A DNA stretch of 11,943 nucleotides from CANQDT01 sp051878935 (GCA_051878935.1 JBJELB010000048.1:1-11943); one strand, 5' to 3'; positions 1 to 7,321 are shown, counted from the first letter of the stretch. A program made the numbers and translations. The notes: generated from the sequence alone by a model not told the origin.

Positions 1-121
1 CTGCAACTACAACACCTGCTGCTGCAGATACACCAAATTCTTCTTCACATGCTTTTACTAAGTCATTTAACTCTAATACAGTTAAACCTTTGATTACTTC
101 AATAATTTCTTGAGTTGTCAT
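1..121 (-). CDS. rplL: Ribosomal protein bL12 (L7/L12), N-terminal part
   Basis: Only the first 40 codons are inside the window; the gene runs off the left edge. The visible protein begins MTTQEIIEVIKGLTVLELND and continues through an acidic stretch into an Ala/Gly/Val-rich segment. This is the L7/L12 N-terminal dimerisation helix pair followed by the start of the flexible hinge. L7/L12 forms the ribosomal stalk with L10 and recruits translation factors. The ATG at 119-121 is preceded by GGAGGAAGTTAAA, a good ribosome binding site. It lies 35 nt behind rplJ and is surely cotranscribed with it, under the same L10 leader. Identity rests on the N-terminal pattern and on its position after rplJ. 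Confidence 0.95.
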   Translation of the reverse strand, partial: MTTQEIIEVIKGLTVLELNDLVKACEEEFGVSAAAGVVVA

Positions 122-156
122 TTTAACTTCCTCCATTTTGTTTTTATTTTTCTTAA

Positions 157-657
157 TTATTCTGCTGCCTGCTCGCCATTTTTCTCAGCGATCTGTTTAA
201 TAACACGAGCAAAGTTTGTGATTGGAGACTGCATACTTCCAAGTAATTTGGAAAGTAATACTTCTCTTGATGGAATACTTGCTAATGCCTTTACTCCATC
301 CACATCGTAATAAGTACCTTCTACGACTGCTGCTTTAACTTCTAACGCTGGAGCTTCTTTTGCAAAATCTACAATGATTCTTGCAGGAGCTGTAACGTCA
401 TCGCTTGAAAGAGCAATTGCTGTAGGTCCTTCTAACTGGGAAGCCATTTCTGCGTATTCGCTTCCGTCGATTGCACGTTTAATTAATGTGTTCTTATATA
501 CCTTGTAGACAACACCGGCTTCTCTTAATTTTTTACGAAGTTGTGTATCCTGTTCTACTGTAAGTCCACGATAATCAACTGCAACCATTGCTTTCGCATC
601 CTTTAAAAGGCCTTGAATCTCTTCAACGATTGGTTGTTTTAATTCTACTTTAGCCAC
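157..657 (-). CDS. rplJ: Ribosomal protein uL10
   Basis: A 166-residue protein of normal length for bacterial L10. It anchors the L7/L12 dimers to the 23S GTPase-associated centre. The N-terminal part, with MAKVELKQ and the AMVAVDYRGLTVEQ segment followed by LRKKLREAG and VYKNTLIKRA, is the typical L10 globular domain. The C-terminal tail (FARVIKQIAEKNGEQAAE) is the helix that binds L7/L12. The start is GTG at 657, chosen because an AAGGAGGTG ribosome binding site lies at about 667-674 and the MAKVELK start matches the family. The gene is preceded by an L10 leader RNA with an attenuator hairpin and its own promoter, and is followed by rplL. In most Firmicutes rplJ follows rplA directly; here a large secreted-protein gene separates the two. 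Confidence 0.98.
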   Translation of the reverse strand: MAKVELKQPIVEEIQGLLKDAKAMVAVDYRGLTVEQDTQLRKKLREAGVVYKVYKNTLIKRAIDGSEYAEMASQLEGPTAIALSSDDVTAPARIIVDFAKEAPALEVKAAVVEGTYYDVDGVKALASIPSREVLLSKLLGSMQSPITNFARVIKQIAEKNGEQAAE

Positions 658-730
658 GTTAGGTGCACCTCCTTGTATTATTTAAGCTTACGCTTAGGAT
701 GTACGGCCAAACACGGTGGGTTACCACATT

Positions 731-763
731 AATAAAAATCCCTCAGTCAAAGACTGAGGGATT
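731..763 (-). terminator. Intrinsic attenuator hairpin in the rplJ leader
   Basis: On the minus-strand RNA, AATCCCTCAGTC and GACTGAGGGATT form a perfect 12-bp stem (752-763 with 737-748) closed by a 3-nt loop and followed by a T-rich run ending TTTTTATT. It lies between the L10-binding leader and the rplJ start codon. That is the position of the known L10-dependent attenuator in Firmicutes. It should reduce rplJL transcription when L10/L12 is in excess. It is also the first terminator met by transcripts reading out of the secreted-protein gene upstream. Confidence 0.9.
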
Positions 764-792
764 CATCGATACTAAATCAATTTCTAATCGTA

Positions 793-849
793 TCTCCTCG
801 GTAGGCGTTATCTCCTTATGCCTTACGGCACCTACTGTCTTCGGCAGTT
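793..849 (-). ncRNA. Ribosomal protein L10 leader RNA
   Basis: The minus-strand RNA contains AACTGCCGAAGACAGUAGGU, then GCCGUAAGGCAUAAGG and GCCUACCGAGGAGA. UAGGU/GCCUA pair across an internal GCC/GGC hairpin. This is the recognisable core of the cis-regulatory L10 leader that binds the L10(L12)4 complex. It begins just after the predicted start of transcription and ends about 30 nt before the attenuator hairpin, so the whole autoregulatory unit is intact. Recognition is by remembered family pattern, not by a covariance search. Confidence 0.9.
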
Positions 850-860
850 CGTACCGTTGC

Positions 861-890
861 AATATATCACACTGCCATACGCTCTGTCAA
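861..890 (-). promoter_or_regulatory. SigA-type promoter of rplJ-rplL
   Basis: On the minus strand TTGACA (885-890) and TATATT (861-866) are separated by 18 bp. The predicted transcript starts near 854, just before the L10 leader core. The -35 box lies only 10 nt beyond the stop codon of the upstream secreted-protein gene (900-902), so rplJL has an independent promoter tucked right behind that gene. Confidence 0.85.
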
Positions 891-899
891 GAGAAAATT

Positions 900-3800
900 T
901 TATTTTGTAATCCAATCAATGACTGTTGTATCTTTTTCTACCGTAATCTTCACCAGTCTGGTTACACAATAATCTTCATAATCATATGTAACCAATACAT
1001 GGTAAATACCATCCTGACCGTTCTTGGTATTCCAGGTATACGTATTTTTCTTGTAGGTTCCTGCTGAAGCTTTTCCATATCCCTTAACACTGATTTTCGC
1101 ACCAGGTGCATCTGTCTTAAAGGTTACTTTCTCTCCTTCCGTCACCGTTACATTAGAAATCTCAGCAATCTCTTTTGCCTGTTTTCCACCAACATCAACC
1201 TGAATCGTCTTTGTTACCGGAGCTTCATGATACGCATCATAAGCCTGTGCCTTGAACATGTAAGAGCCGGCTTTTTCCGGTGTGAAGGCCATCTTTGCAG
1301 ATGCTTTCTTCACTTTATCATAACCGTATACGGAGGTCTTTAAGGTATCTTTATCGACACATTTGAAATCTAATGCTTTTGTGTCACCAACAGCGATTGC
1401 CGGTTCTACGATTCCACCGGAAATGGCGATATCTTTGAACTCAGCGGTGTTACCTCCGGCATTGCCGCCCGTCATGGCAGCACCCACATACACCTTATCT
1501 CCCATCACAAAATCAATGATTGGTTTGGATGTCTTCTCAAATTTGCTACCATCAAGTGAGTATTCATAGCTGACTTTTCCGTCTTTTCTCGTCAATGTAA
1601 ACCAAATTGGAACAGCTTTGTTGTTCATATCTCCGGCCCAGTAGCCCTTGACATTTACGCCCTGATCTGCACTGTGACTTACGAGCAGGATATTATTGTT
1701 ATTCGGGAAATGACGTAATTCTACATAATTTCCCTTTTGGATATCCAGATTATCTGTAATAATGAGCGAGAAATAATCTTTGTCAGTTTTTGTATTCGCA
1801 AATTTGAGCAAGTTACCGGACAGCGTAAAGTCATCCGTAACTTCCTGGTAAACAAAATACTTGCTGCCATTGGTATTATTAGAATCACTCTTCGCCTGGA
1901 TTTTTACAAGCTCACCATTCGCATCATAAGTTGCTTTTCCTGTTGCTCCATTTAATGCGATCTCCTGCCATTCATTGAGTGCTGCGCTTCCTGAACGGTT
2001 CTTGAATGCAGGAGCCTCGTTCACTGCATATCGGAATGTAACCACATTTTTCTTATCGCTTGCAGATACCTTGATTGTCTTTTTCGCTGATTTGGAGGTT
2101 AACTTATAACCATCAAATTTGTCTGCTTTCACAGTAATGCTTTTACCAACCACTGCATCCACATTTTCATATCCAAGCAAATTCTTTCCATTCACGTATT
2201 TGATGCTTACCTGCTTGGTATTTGCTTTCTTTAATACCTTGAGAACCAGGGTCTGTCCCGGTTTTGCTACGACAGAAATGTCATTGCCGTTTTTGCCTTC
2301 GTAAACCTTACCTGTTACCAGATCTTTCGCTTTCTTCACGCCAAAGGTCTCAACCTGATAACTCTTTCCAACCTGACCGTGTTTCTTGTCTGTTTTGGAC
2401 TGATTCATCGCAATGACATAGCCGTCATATTCCGCCTGTGTAAATCCGTCAAAGCGTTTATGGGTATATGTCTCACCATTAACGGTTGTATCCTCAAACT
2501 CATAAGTGCCGCCCTTGTTAATGGCAACAACATTGGCAATGGTATCGCGTTTCTTGCCCTCTGTATAATGAATTCTTGCATATTCATTATATTTCCAGTC
2601 GTCACGGCGATAGTTAAATGTAACATTCATCTTTTTGCCATGATCTTTGAACACAACAACCTGACCGTCCCGATCCGACCATACAAAATCCGGATGTTCC
2701 TCTTCCAACGGCAGATAATCAGTTGGTTTCATTTCTTTTTTAGCAAGCTTCTGAACTTCCTTGAAGCTCTTCAGGATTTCCTGAGTTTGAAGGATTCCTG
2801 TATAAACATGCGGCGTTTTTCCCTCAATATCAGAACGGAGCGGATCATTATACGCCTGCTTATCCTCAATGTAACGGGTCATAATGCGAAGAGCGCCTTT
2901 ACTGCCTAATTCTAAAGCAGAATATCCACCACAGATATAAAATGTCTTCTGTCCGTATCCGCTCTTTCTGGAGGATGCATAGGTCTCACTCAACAGAACC
3001 GGATATCCATTCGAATCTACACTTGGATAGATAAAATATTTCGCCGCTTCGTATGCCTGTTTTGCAAGCTTATTCAAACGCTTCGTAACGCTCTTATTAG
3101 AAGCATACTGACCAATCTCTGCATAACGGTTAATCTGTTTTAACAACAAGGCGCCATAGTCACCTGCCCAGCCACCATGGGAAGCTCCACCCTCCAGACC
3201 GAGACCCTGATAGGAGTACCACTTCTGTCCGTCAATCATCTCATCGAATTTGTACAGTAACTGTTGTGCATATTTTTTCGCCGGTTTTGATCGGTAAGCA
3301 CCGTCCAGCTTACTCTTATCGGCAGCTGATTCTTCCAACAAACGAACAGCTTCATTGGCATCAAATGCAAAACCACCATCCTGGTTTGCTGTACCCGCTC
3401 TGGTCACCGGATTGTAATAATCGCCTTTTGTAGGATTTGCGAGATATTCGCGAATCTTAGCAAACATCTCCATATACCACTCACGACGGGATTTATTCAT
3501 CTTACCGGTTAAATCGCCGTCGATAACTTCATCCAAATAATCTTCATAAAGTTTCTTAATCTCTTTATTCTTACCATCACGAATATAATGGTCTAACTCA
3601 ATAAATGTCTGTGTCAAGTAGTCGGTACCCAATGCAAGCAACGGCCAGCGTTCTCCTGTTAAACGCTCTCCTGTACCATCATAATTTGCTCCAAGCCATT
3701 TTCCTTTATCTTCACCGGTTGCAAAATAACACCAACCGCCCTGTGCATCCTGGGAGCGGGCCACAAAGTCATAGAACTTAATAATTCTATCTAACAGTTC

Positions 3801-4868
3801 CGGATTCTGATAATAATCACCGGAGAACTGATTCATAAATGCATTTGCAAAAATGGTTGCTGAACCAAATACTTCCCAGTTCTGGAAGTTGATTGCGTTC
3901 ATTGTTACTTTTCTGGACCATTCATCCTTGGTTCCCGAGAAGTCCTTTAAAGTCTCAAGCGGTGTATAGGTTACAACTGCTCCATCCAGGAAGTAGTTAT
4001 TGTTATTTTTCATCTCGTTCCATTCATCACCATACAACTGCCATGACATCAGTTTTTCCATCATGTCATTGGTTTCTTTGGAAAGATATTCATACGCAGA
4101 GAGTTTCGAATCAACCGTCACCTTTTTCTGCTTTGGCGCTTTGCCTGTGAAATTATCACTCGGCTCATAATATGGCTCTGTATGAATTGCCGCGGAATAG
4201 ATATATTTACTGTTCTGCGTCTGTGGTTTGTATACATTTGTTCCATAAGAATCCATCTTACCGCTTGCCTGAATACAAAGTGTTACTTTACCGTCAGCAC
4301 TGACCAGTCCCTGCGGAATCATATAAGTACTGTAATAATAACGGCCTTCAAATGGAGCTCCATCATAAGTTGCATCATCTAATTCCGAATACTTCGTACC
4401 CGTCCAGGCCTTTAATACGCTGGTATCACCATCCGGTCCGTATAACAGAAGACATCCCCTTCCCTGTTGACTGCCGCTGATACGAACCGTCAGATAATTC
4501 TGCTTGGTCGGATCTGCTTTTAATGTAAACTGCATTTGGGAACGCTGTGCATTCTCGTCAGCCGGCGCCTTCATATAACGATAGGTTAAGCCGTCACCAA
4601 TGCCCCCTCCTGTATACATTCCCTTTGCATTCTTCTTTTCTTTGGAAGCCTTTTTATCAATCCCCTTCACATCACAGCGTCCGGAATAATTATGGCTTTT
4701 CTCTGACTTTGCGTTACCAAAATAAATGGTATCAATCGCATTGCCTTGTTTCTTTTGTGCTGCTGACACTGTTTTCGTTACGGAAGCACTCTCTGCCGGG
4801 AAAACCCCTGCCGGAGTCATCGAAAACATCATAGTCGCTACCAGCACCATAGAAATAATTTTTTTCAT
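900..4868 (-). CDS. Large secreted multi-domain protein, probably carbohydrate-active (family not assigned)
   Basis: A 1322-residue protein with a clear signal peptide at residues 1-28 (MKK, hydrophobic IISMVLVATMMF core, small residues near PAESA). Residues about 45-235 look like a beta-rich module. Residues about 255-710 are helix-rich with regularly spaced aromatic and acidic motifs (NWEVFGSATIFANAF at 330-344, DAQGGWCYF at 374-382, NQDGGFAFDANEAVRLL at 495-511, GGASHGGWAGDYGALLLKQ at 560-578). This suggests an alpha/alpha-toroid fold as in many glycoside hydrolases and polysaccharide lyases. Residues about 725-880 resemble the beta-domain that follows such folds, ending DLVTGKVYE and KPGQTLVLKV. 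Residues 885-948 are MucBP-like (YVNGKNLLGY, DGYKL, NVVTFRY). About 955-1150 resemble a concanavalin-A/laminin-G-type module (WFTLTRKDGKVSYEYS, VYVGAAMTGG). Two Ig-like modules finish the chain. No LPXTG, SLH or transmembrane anchor is seen at the C-terminus. It has its own promoter and ribosome binding site and sits, unusually, between rplA and rplJ. The enzyme function is inferred; the substrate is unknown. Confidence 0.88.
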   Translation of the reverse strand: MKKIISMVLVATMMFSMTPAGVFPAESASVTKTVSAAQKKQGNAIDTIYFGNAKSEKSHNYSGRCDVKGIDKKASKEKKNAKGMYTGGGIGDGLTYRYMKAPADENAQRSQMQFTLKADPTKQNYLTVRISGSQQGRGCLLLYGPDGDTSVLKAWTGTKYSELDDATYDGAPFEGRYYYSTYMIPQGLVSADGKVTLCIQASGKMDSYGTNVYKPQTQNSKYIYSAAIHTEPYYEPSDNFTGKAPKQKKVTVDSKLSAYEYLSKETNDMMEKLMSWQLYGDEWNEMKNNNNYFLDGAVVTYTPLETLKDFSGTKDEWSRKVTMNAINFQNWEVFGSATIFANAFMNQFSGDYYQNPELLDRIIKFYDFVARSQDAQGGWCYFATGEDKGKWLGANYDGTGERLTGERWPLLALGTDYLTQTFIELDHYIRDGKNKEIKKLYEDYLDEVIDGDLTGKMNKSRREWYMEMFAKIREYLANPTKGDYYNPVTRAGTANQDGGFAFDANEAVRLLEESAADKSKLDGAYRSKPAKKYAQQLLYKFDEMIDGQKWYSYQGLGLEGGASHGGWAGDYGALLLKQINRYAEIGQYASNKSVTKRLNKLAKQAYEAAKYFIYPSVDSNGYPVLLSETYASSRKSGYGQKTFYICGGYSALELGSKGALRIMTRYIEDKQAYNDPLRSDIEGKTPHVYTGILQTQEILKSFKEVQKLAKKEMKPTDYLPLEEEHPDFVWSDRDGQVVVFKDHGKKMNVTFNYRRDDWKYNEYARIHYTEGKKRDTIANVVAINKGGTYEFEDTTVNGETYTHKRFDGFTQAEYDGYVIAMNQSKTDKKHGQVGKSYQVETFGVKKAKDLVTGKVYEGKNGNDISVVAKPGQTLVLKVLKKANTKQVSIKYVNGKNLLGYENVDAVVGKSITVKADKFDGYKLTSKSAKKTIKVSASDKKNVVTFRYAVNEAPAFKNRSGSAALNEWQEIALNGATGKATYDANGELVKIQAKSDSNNTNGSKYFVYQEVTDDFTLSGNLLKFANTKTDKDYFSLIITDNLDIQKGNYVELRHFPNNNNILLVSHSADQGVNVKGYWAGDMNNKAVPIWFTLTRKDGKVSYEYSLDGSKFEKTSKPIIDFVMGDKVYVGAAMTGGNAGGNTAEFKDIAISGGIVEPAIAVGDTKALDFKCVDKDTLKTSVYGYDKVKKASAKMAFTPEKAGSYMFKAQAYDAYHEAPVTKTIQVDVGGKQAKEIAEISNVTVTEGEKVTFKTDAPGAKISVKGYGKASAGTYKKNTYTWNTKNGQDGIYHVLVTYDYEDYCVTRLVKITVEKDTTVIDWITK

Positions 4869-4928
4869 ATCCCCTTCTCCTTCTTATATAGATAGTTTTA
4901 TTGTATCATCCCGAGTTTTTTCGGTCAA
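4869..4928 (-). promoter_or_regulatory. SigA-type promoter and ribosome binding site of the secreted-protein gene
   Basis: On the minus strand TTGACC (4923-4928) and TACAAT (4900-4905) are spaced by exactly 17 bp, close to the SigA consensus. A purine-rich Shine-Dalgarno region (AGAAGGAGAAGGGGAT) ends next to the ATG at 4868. The promoter lies downstream of the rplA terminator, so the gene is transcribed as its own unit rather than by readthrough from the ribosomal operon. Confidence 0.85.
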
Positions 4929-4981
4929 TTCATGTTTCGAATTATGCGTTCTTATTTCAGCATGTTTTTCTCTCATTTTGT

Positions 4982-5025
4982 GCATATAAAAAGTGACTGC
5001 TACTATTATTCGTAACAGCCACTTT
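4982..5025 (-). terminator. Intrinsic terminator after rplA
   Basis: The minus-strand RNA forms a 14-bp stem with two G-U wobbles (AAAGTGGCTGTTAC at 5012-5025 with GTAGCAGTCACTTT at 4990-5003), a loop of about 8 nt, then TTTTTATATG. It begins 22 nt past the rplA stop and closes the rpmG-secE-nusG-rplK-rplA operon. In genomes where rplJ follows rplA directly the spacing is different; here the terminator isolates the intruding gene. Confidence 0.9.
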
Positions 5026-5047
5026 AATTCTATATTTGATATTGATA

Positions 5048-5740
5048 TTAAACTAATTTTGCAGTGTTTAATTTTACACCAGGACCCATAGTAGATGTAA
5101 GAACTACACTTCTTAAGTACTGGCCCTTTGCTGCTGCAGGTTTAGCCTTAATAACAGCATCAATTAACGTCTGGAAGTTGTCCGCTAATTGTTCTTCTGT
5201 GAAAGAAGCTTTACCAACTGGCACGTGGATAATGTTGGTCTTATCTAAACGATACTCAATCTTACCAGCTTTGATGTCATTGACAGCTTTTGTTACATCC
5301 ATAGTAACGGTACCGGCTTTTGGATTTGGCATCAGGCCCTTTGGTCCGAGTACGCGACCTAAACGACCTACAACACCCATCATATCCGGAGTTGCTACTA
5401 CTACATCAAAATCAAACCATCCTTCGTTCTGGATTTTTGGAATTAAATCCTCACCACCAACGAAATCAGCGCCTGCTGCCTGTGCTTCATCTAATTTCTC
5501 GCCTTTTGCGAATACCAAAACACGAACAGTTTTACCGGTACCATGTGGTAATACTACCGCACCACGTACCTGCTGATCAGCATGACGGCTGTCAACACCT
5601 AAACGGATGTGAGCTTCTACTGTCTCATCGAATTTTGCGCTGGCAGATTTTTTAACTAATGCTACTGCTTCTGCTACATCATAAGTTGTTGCCTTATCAA
5701 TAAGCTTTGCAGCTTCTACATATCTTTTTCCTTTTTTCAT
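5048..5740 (-). CDS. rplA: Ribosomal protein uL1
   Basis: A 230-residue protein of standard L1 length. It begins MKKGKRYVEAAKLID and carries the L1 hallmarks: HIRLGVDSRHADQQVRGAVVLPHGTGK in the first domain, GRLGRVLGPKGLMPNPKAGTVT in the second, and a C-terminal return to domain I (YLRSVVLTSTMGPGVKLNT). L1 forms the ribosomal L1 stalk and is a translational repressor of its own mRNA. The ATG at 5740 is chosen over an out-of-frame ATG 5 nt earlier, because the chosen frame matches the family and AGGAGG sits at 5749-5754. An L1-binding element ends directly against this Shine-Dalgarno. It is the last gene of the operon and is followed by a strong terminator. Confidence 0.98.
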   Translation of the reverse strand: MKKGKRYVEAAKLIDKATTYDVAEAVALVKKSASAKFDETVEAHIRLGVDSRHADQQVRGAVVLPHGTGKTVRVLVFAKGEKLDEAQAAGADFVGGEDLIPKIQNEGWFDFDVVVATPDMMGVVGRLGRVLGPKGLMPNPKAGTVTMDVTKAVNDIKAGKIEYRLDKTNIIHVPVGKASFTEEQLADNFQTLIDAVIKAKPAAAKGQYLRSVVLTSTMGPGVKLNTAKLV

Positions 5741-5754
5741 TTCATTAACCTCCT

Positions 5755-5783
5755 GTGGTAATATCGGGAGTGTTCCCTCCCAC
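5755..5783 (-). promoter_or_regulatory. L1-binding mRNA element in front of rplA
   Basis: The RNA reads GUGG-GA-GGGA-ACAC-UCCC-GAUAUUA-CCAC. It has an outer helix GUGG/CCAC, an asymmetric internal loop (GA opposite GAUAUUA) and an inner helix GGGA/UCCC. The outer helix and loop copy the L1 site of 23S rRNA (GGUGGGAG ... AAAUACCACC, from known rRNA). It abuts the rplA Shine-Dalgarno, so bound L1 would block initiation. A near-identical element precedes rplK. Confidence 0.82.
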
Positions 5784-5800
5784 GTATTGTTCTACTCGAA

Positions 5801-6226
5801 TTATTCTTCTACAGTGATACCCATACTGCGTGCTGTACCTGCGATCATGCTCATAGCTGCCTCAAGTGTAGCCGCATTTAAGTCTGGCATTTTAAGCTCA
5901 GCAATCTTCTGGATCTCTGCTTTAGAAATTGTTGCAACCTTTGTCTTGTTAGGTGTAGCAGAACCTGATTTAATGTTACATGCTTTTTTCAATAAAACAG
6001 CTGCTGGTGGAGTCTTTGTAATAAAACTAAAACTCTTATCCTGGTATACAGTGATAACAACAGGAATAATCATTCCATCTTTATCAGCTGTTCTTGCGTT
6101 GAATTCTTTTGTGAATTGAACGATATTTACACCATGCTGTCCAAGAGCCGGACCAACCGGTGGTGCTGGAGTTGCCTTTCCAGCTGGAATCTGTAATTTA
6201 ATATATCCTGATACTTTCTTAGCCAT
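5801..6226 (-). CDS. rplK: Ribosomal protein uL11
   Basis: A 141-residue protein of exactly the usual L11 length. The N-terminal domain contains the diagnostic LQIPAGKATPAPPVGPALGQHGVNI and FNARTADKDG segments. The C-terminal rRNA-binding domain contains FITKTPPAAVLLKKA and ends in MIAGTARSMGITVE. L11 binds the GTPase-associated region of 23S rRNA near the L10/L12 stalk and takes part in factor binding and the stringent response. The ATG at 6226 has AGGAGG at 6236-6241 and is preceded by an L1-binding element, so rplK and rplA should be repressed together by free L1. It lies 60 nt before rplA in the same operon. Confidence 0.98.
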   Translation of the reverse strand: MAKKVSGYIKLQIPAGKATPAPPVGPALGQHGVNIVQFTKEFNARTADKDGMIIPVVITVYQDKSFSFITKTPPAAVLLKKACNIKSGSATPNKTKVATISKAEIQKIAELKMPDLNAATLEAAMSMIAGTARSMGITVEE

Positions 6227-6246
6227 GATAGCTTACCTCCTAAATT

Positions 6247-6274
6247 GTGGTATTTGCGGGATTTACCCTCCCAC
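6247..6274 (-). promoter_or_regulatory. L1-binding mRNA element in front of rplK
   Basis: The RNA reads GUGG-GA-GGG-UAAAU-CCC-GCAAAUA-CCAC: outer helix GUGG/CCAC, internal loop GA opposite GCAAAUA, inner helix GGG/CCC. It matches the element before rplA in both helices and in the loop, while the apical loop differs. The AAAUACCAC 3' strand matches the 23S rRNA L1 site. Only 5 nt separate it from the rplK Shine-Dalgarno, fitting translational repression by L1. Confidence 0.85.
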
Positions 6275-6295
6275 GGTCATAACGACCATTCACTG

Positions 6296-6814
6296 TTACA
6301 TTTTTCTGATATCACTCATTGCAATCTCAACAGCAGTTGAACGGCCAAAGATTTCGACATCAATTGTAATGGCCTTGTTAGCACTGTCAACAGTTTTGAT
6401 TACACCAACTGTTCCTTCCCAAGCACCTGATACAACTTTAATCTCATCACCAATTGCATAATCTGCACCGCCTTGACGGTTCTGGGTCACACCCAATGAC
6501 TGAATCTCTTCCTCTGTTAAAGGAACCGGTTTTGAACCAGGTCCAACAAAGCCCGTTACTCCCCTGGTGTTACGCACAACATACCATGTATCATCATTCA
6601 TAAACATATGAATCAATACATATCCCGGGAATAATTTCTTTGAAGAAATCACCTCTTCACCATTCTTCATCTCAGGGACATCAATCATAGGAACGGACAC
6701 CTCAAGAATCTGATCTTCCAGATGTCTGTTTTCAATCGCTTTGTCGATATCTGCTTTTACTTTATTTTCATAGCCTGAATAGGTATGAACAACATACCAT
6801 TTTGCTTCTGCCAT
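6296..6814 (-). CDS. nusG: Transcription elongation/termination factor NusG
   Basis: A 172-residue protein of typical length. Residues 1 to about 105 form the NGN domain that binds RNA polymerase (KWYVVHTYSGYENKV, then KLFPGYVLIHM and WYVVRNTRGVTGFVG). Residues about 118-172 form the KOW domain (YAIGDEIKVVSGAWEGTVGVI, then a strand ending GRSTAVEIAMSDIRKM), which contacts S10, Rho or nascent-transcript partners. The ATG at 6814 has an AAGGTGAT ribosome binding site. It lies 15 nt behind secE and 69 nt ahead of rplK, the common secE-nusG-rplK arrangement. Confidence 0.97.
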   Translation of the reverse strand: MAEAKWYVVHTYSGYENKVKADIDKAIENRHLEDQILEVSVPMIDVPEMKNGEEVISSKKLFPGYVLIHMFMNDDTWYVVRNTRGVTGFVGPGSKPVPLTEEEIQSLGVTQNRQGGADYAIGDEIKVVSGAWEGTVGVIKTVDSANKAITIDVEIFGRSTAVEIAMSDIRKM

Positions 6815-6829
6815 AGTATCACCTTTCCC

Positions 6830-7036
6830 TTATTTGATAAAGAATCCCATTCCATACTGAATCAAGAAATCAATAATGGCAATAATGATTCCCAAAATAA
6901 CAGAAATGATAACAACAACTGTTGTCTCTTTCACAACAGTCTTCTTGTCAGGCCAGAAAATCTTACCGAATTCACGTTTCAGTCCCTTAAACCAGTTCTT
7001 GAAACCTTTTTTTTCGGTTGTTGCTGATTCACTCAT
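6830..7036 (-). CDS. secE: Preprotein translocase subunit SecE
   Basis: A 68-residue protein, the short single-span SecE of Gram-positives. The N-terminal half is basic and amphipathic (GFKNWFKGLKREFGKIFWPDKKTVVKET), with the conserved WP(D)K turn before the membrane span. One transmembrane segment covers about residues 38-60. SecE clamps SecY in the SecYEG channel. The ATG at 7036 has AAAGGAGC upstream. It sits between rpmG and nusG, as usual. No tRNA-Trp gene, which some Firmicutes carry here, is present in the short gap. Confidence 0.96.
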   Translation of the reverse strand: MSESATTEKKGFKNWFKGLKREFGKIFWPDKKTVVKETTVVVIISVILGIIIAIIDFLIQYGMGFFIK

Positions 7037-7065
7037 GCAAATAGCTCCTTTCGTGATTCACCTGA

Positions 7066-7215
7066 TTACTTTGTTTCTTTGTGTAATGTGTGTTTCTTGC
7101 AGAAACGGCAATACTTCTTCGTTTCCATTCTGTCAGGATGTGTTTTCTTATCCTTTGTCATGTTGTAATTACGTTGTTTACAATCCGTACATGCCAATGT
7201 AATTTTTACGCGCAC
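7066..7215 (-). CDS. rpmG: Ribosomal protein bL33, zinc-binding form
   Basis: A 49-residue protein. It starts at GTG 7215, which has GGAGGTGG at 7221-7228, and reads MRVKITLACTDCKQRNYNMT, ending CRFCKKHTLHKETK. Two CxxC pairs (CTDC and CRFC) make this the zinc-ribbon C+ form of L33, and 49 residues is the usual length. It is a 50S subunit protein near the E site. It is the first gene of the rpmG-secE-nusG-rplK-rplA operon, 29 nt ahead of secE. Alternative zinc-free L33 paralogues usually exist elsewhere in such genomes; that cannot be judged here. Confidence 0.95.
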   Translation of the reverse strand: MRVKITLACTDCKQRNYNMTKDKKTHPDRMETKKYCRFCKKHTLHKETK

Positions 7216-7279
7216 AACTTCCACCTCCGATTTAATTTAAATTTAGGCATAAAAAAAAGACCTCTTCCAGTGCTTTCCC

Positions 7280-7309
7280 ACTATAACACACTCCCCGGTG
7301 TTTCGTCAA
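7280..7309 (-). promoter_or_regulatory. SigA-type promoter of rpmG-secE-nusG-rplK-rplA
   Basis: On the minus strand TTGACG (7304-7309) and TATAGT (7280-7285) are separated by 18 bp. An A/T-only tract (7309-7324, containing runs of A5 and T7 on this strand) directly precedes the -35 box and could act as an UP element. The 5' untranslated region to rpmG is about 58 nt. A large palindromic element ends just upstream of the A/T tract. Confidence 0.8.
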
Positions 7310-7321
7310 TAAAAAAATTTT

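Noticed and set aside
900..1000. Cell-wall sorting signal at the C-terminus of the secreted protein
   Set aside because: The chain ends EKDTTVIDWITK with no LPXTG, hydrophobic span or basic tail.
663..1067. Plus-strand 134-codon open frame over the L10 leader
   Set aside because: It covers the structured leader, the attenuator and the end of the secreted-protein gene; no family features.
7037..7065. Possible tRNA-Trp between rpmG and secE, as in some Firmicutes
   Set aside because: The gap is only 29 nt and holds just the secE ribosome binding site.
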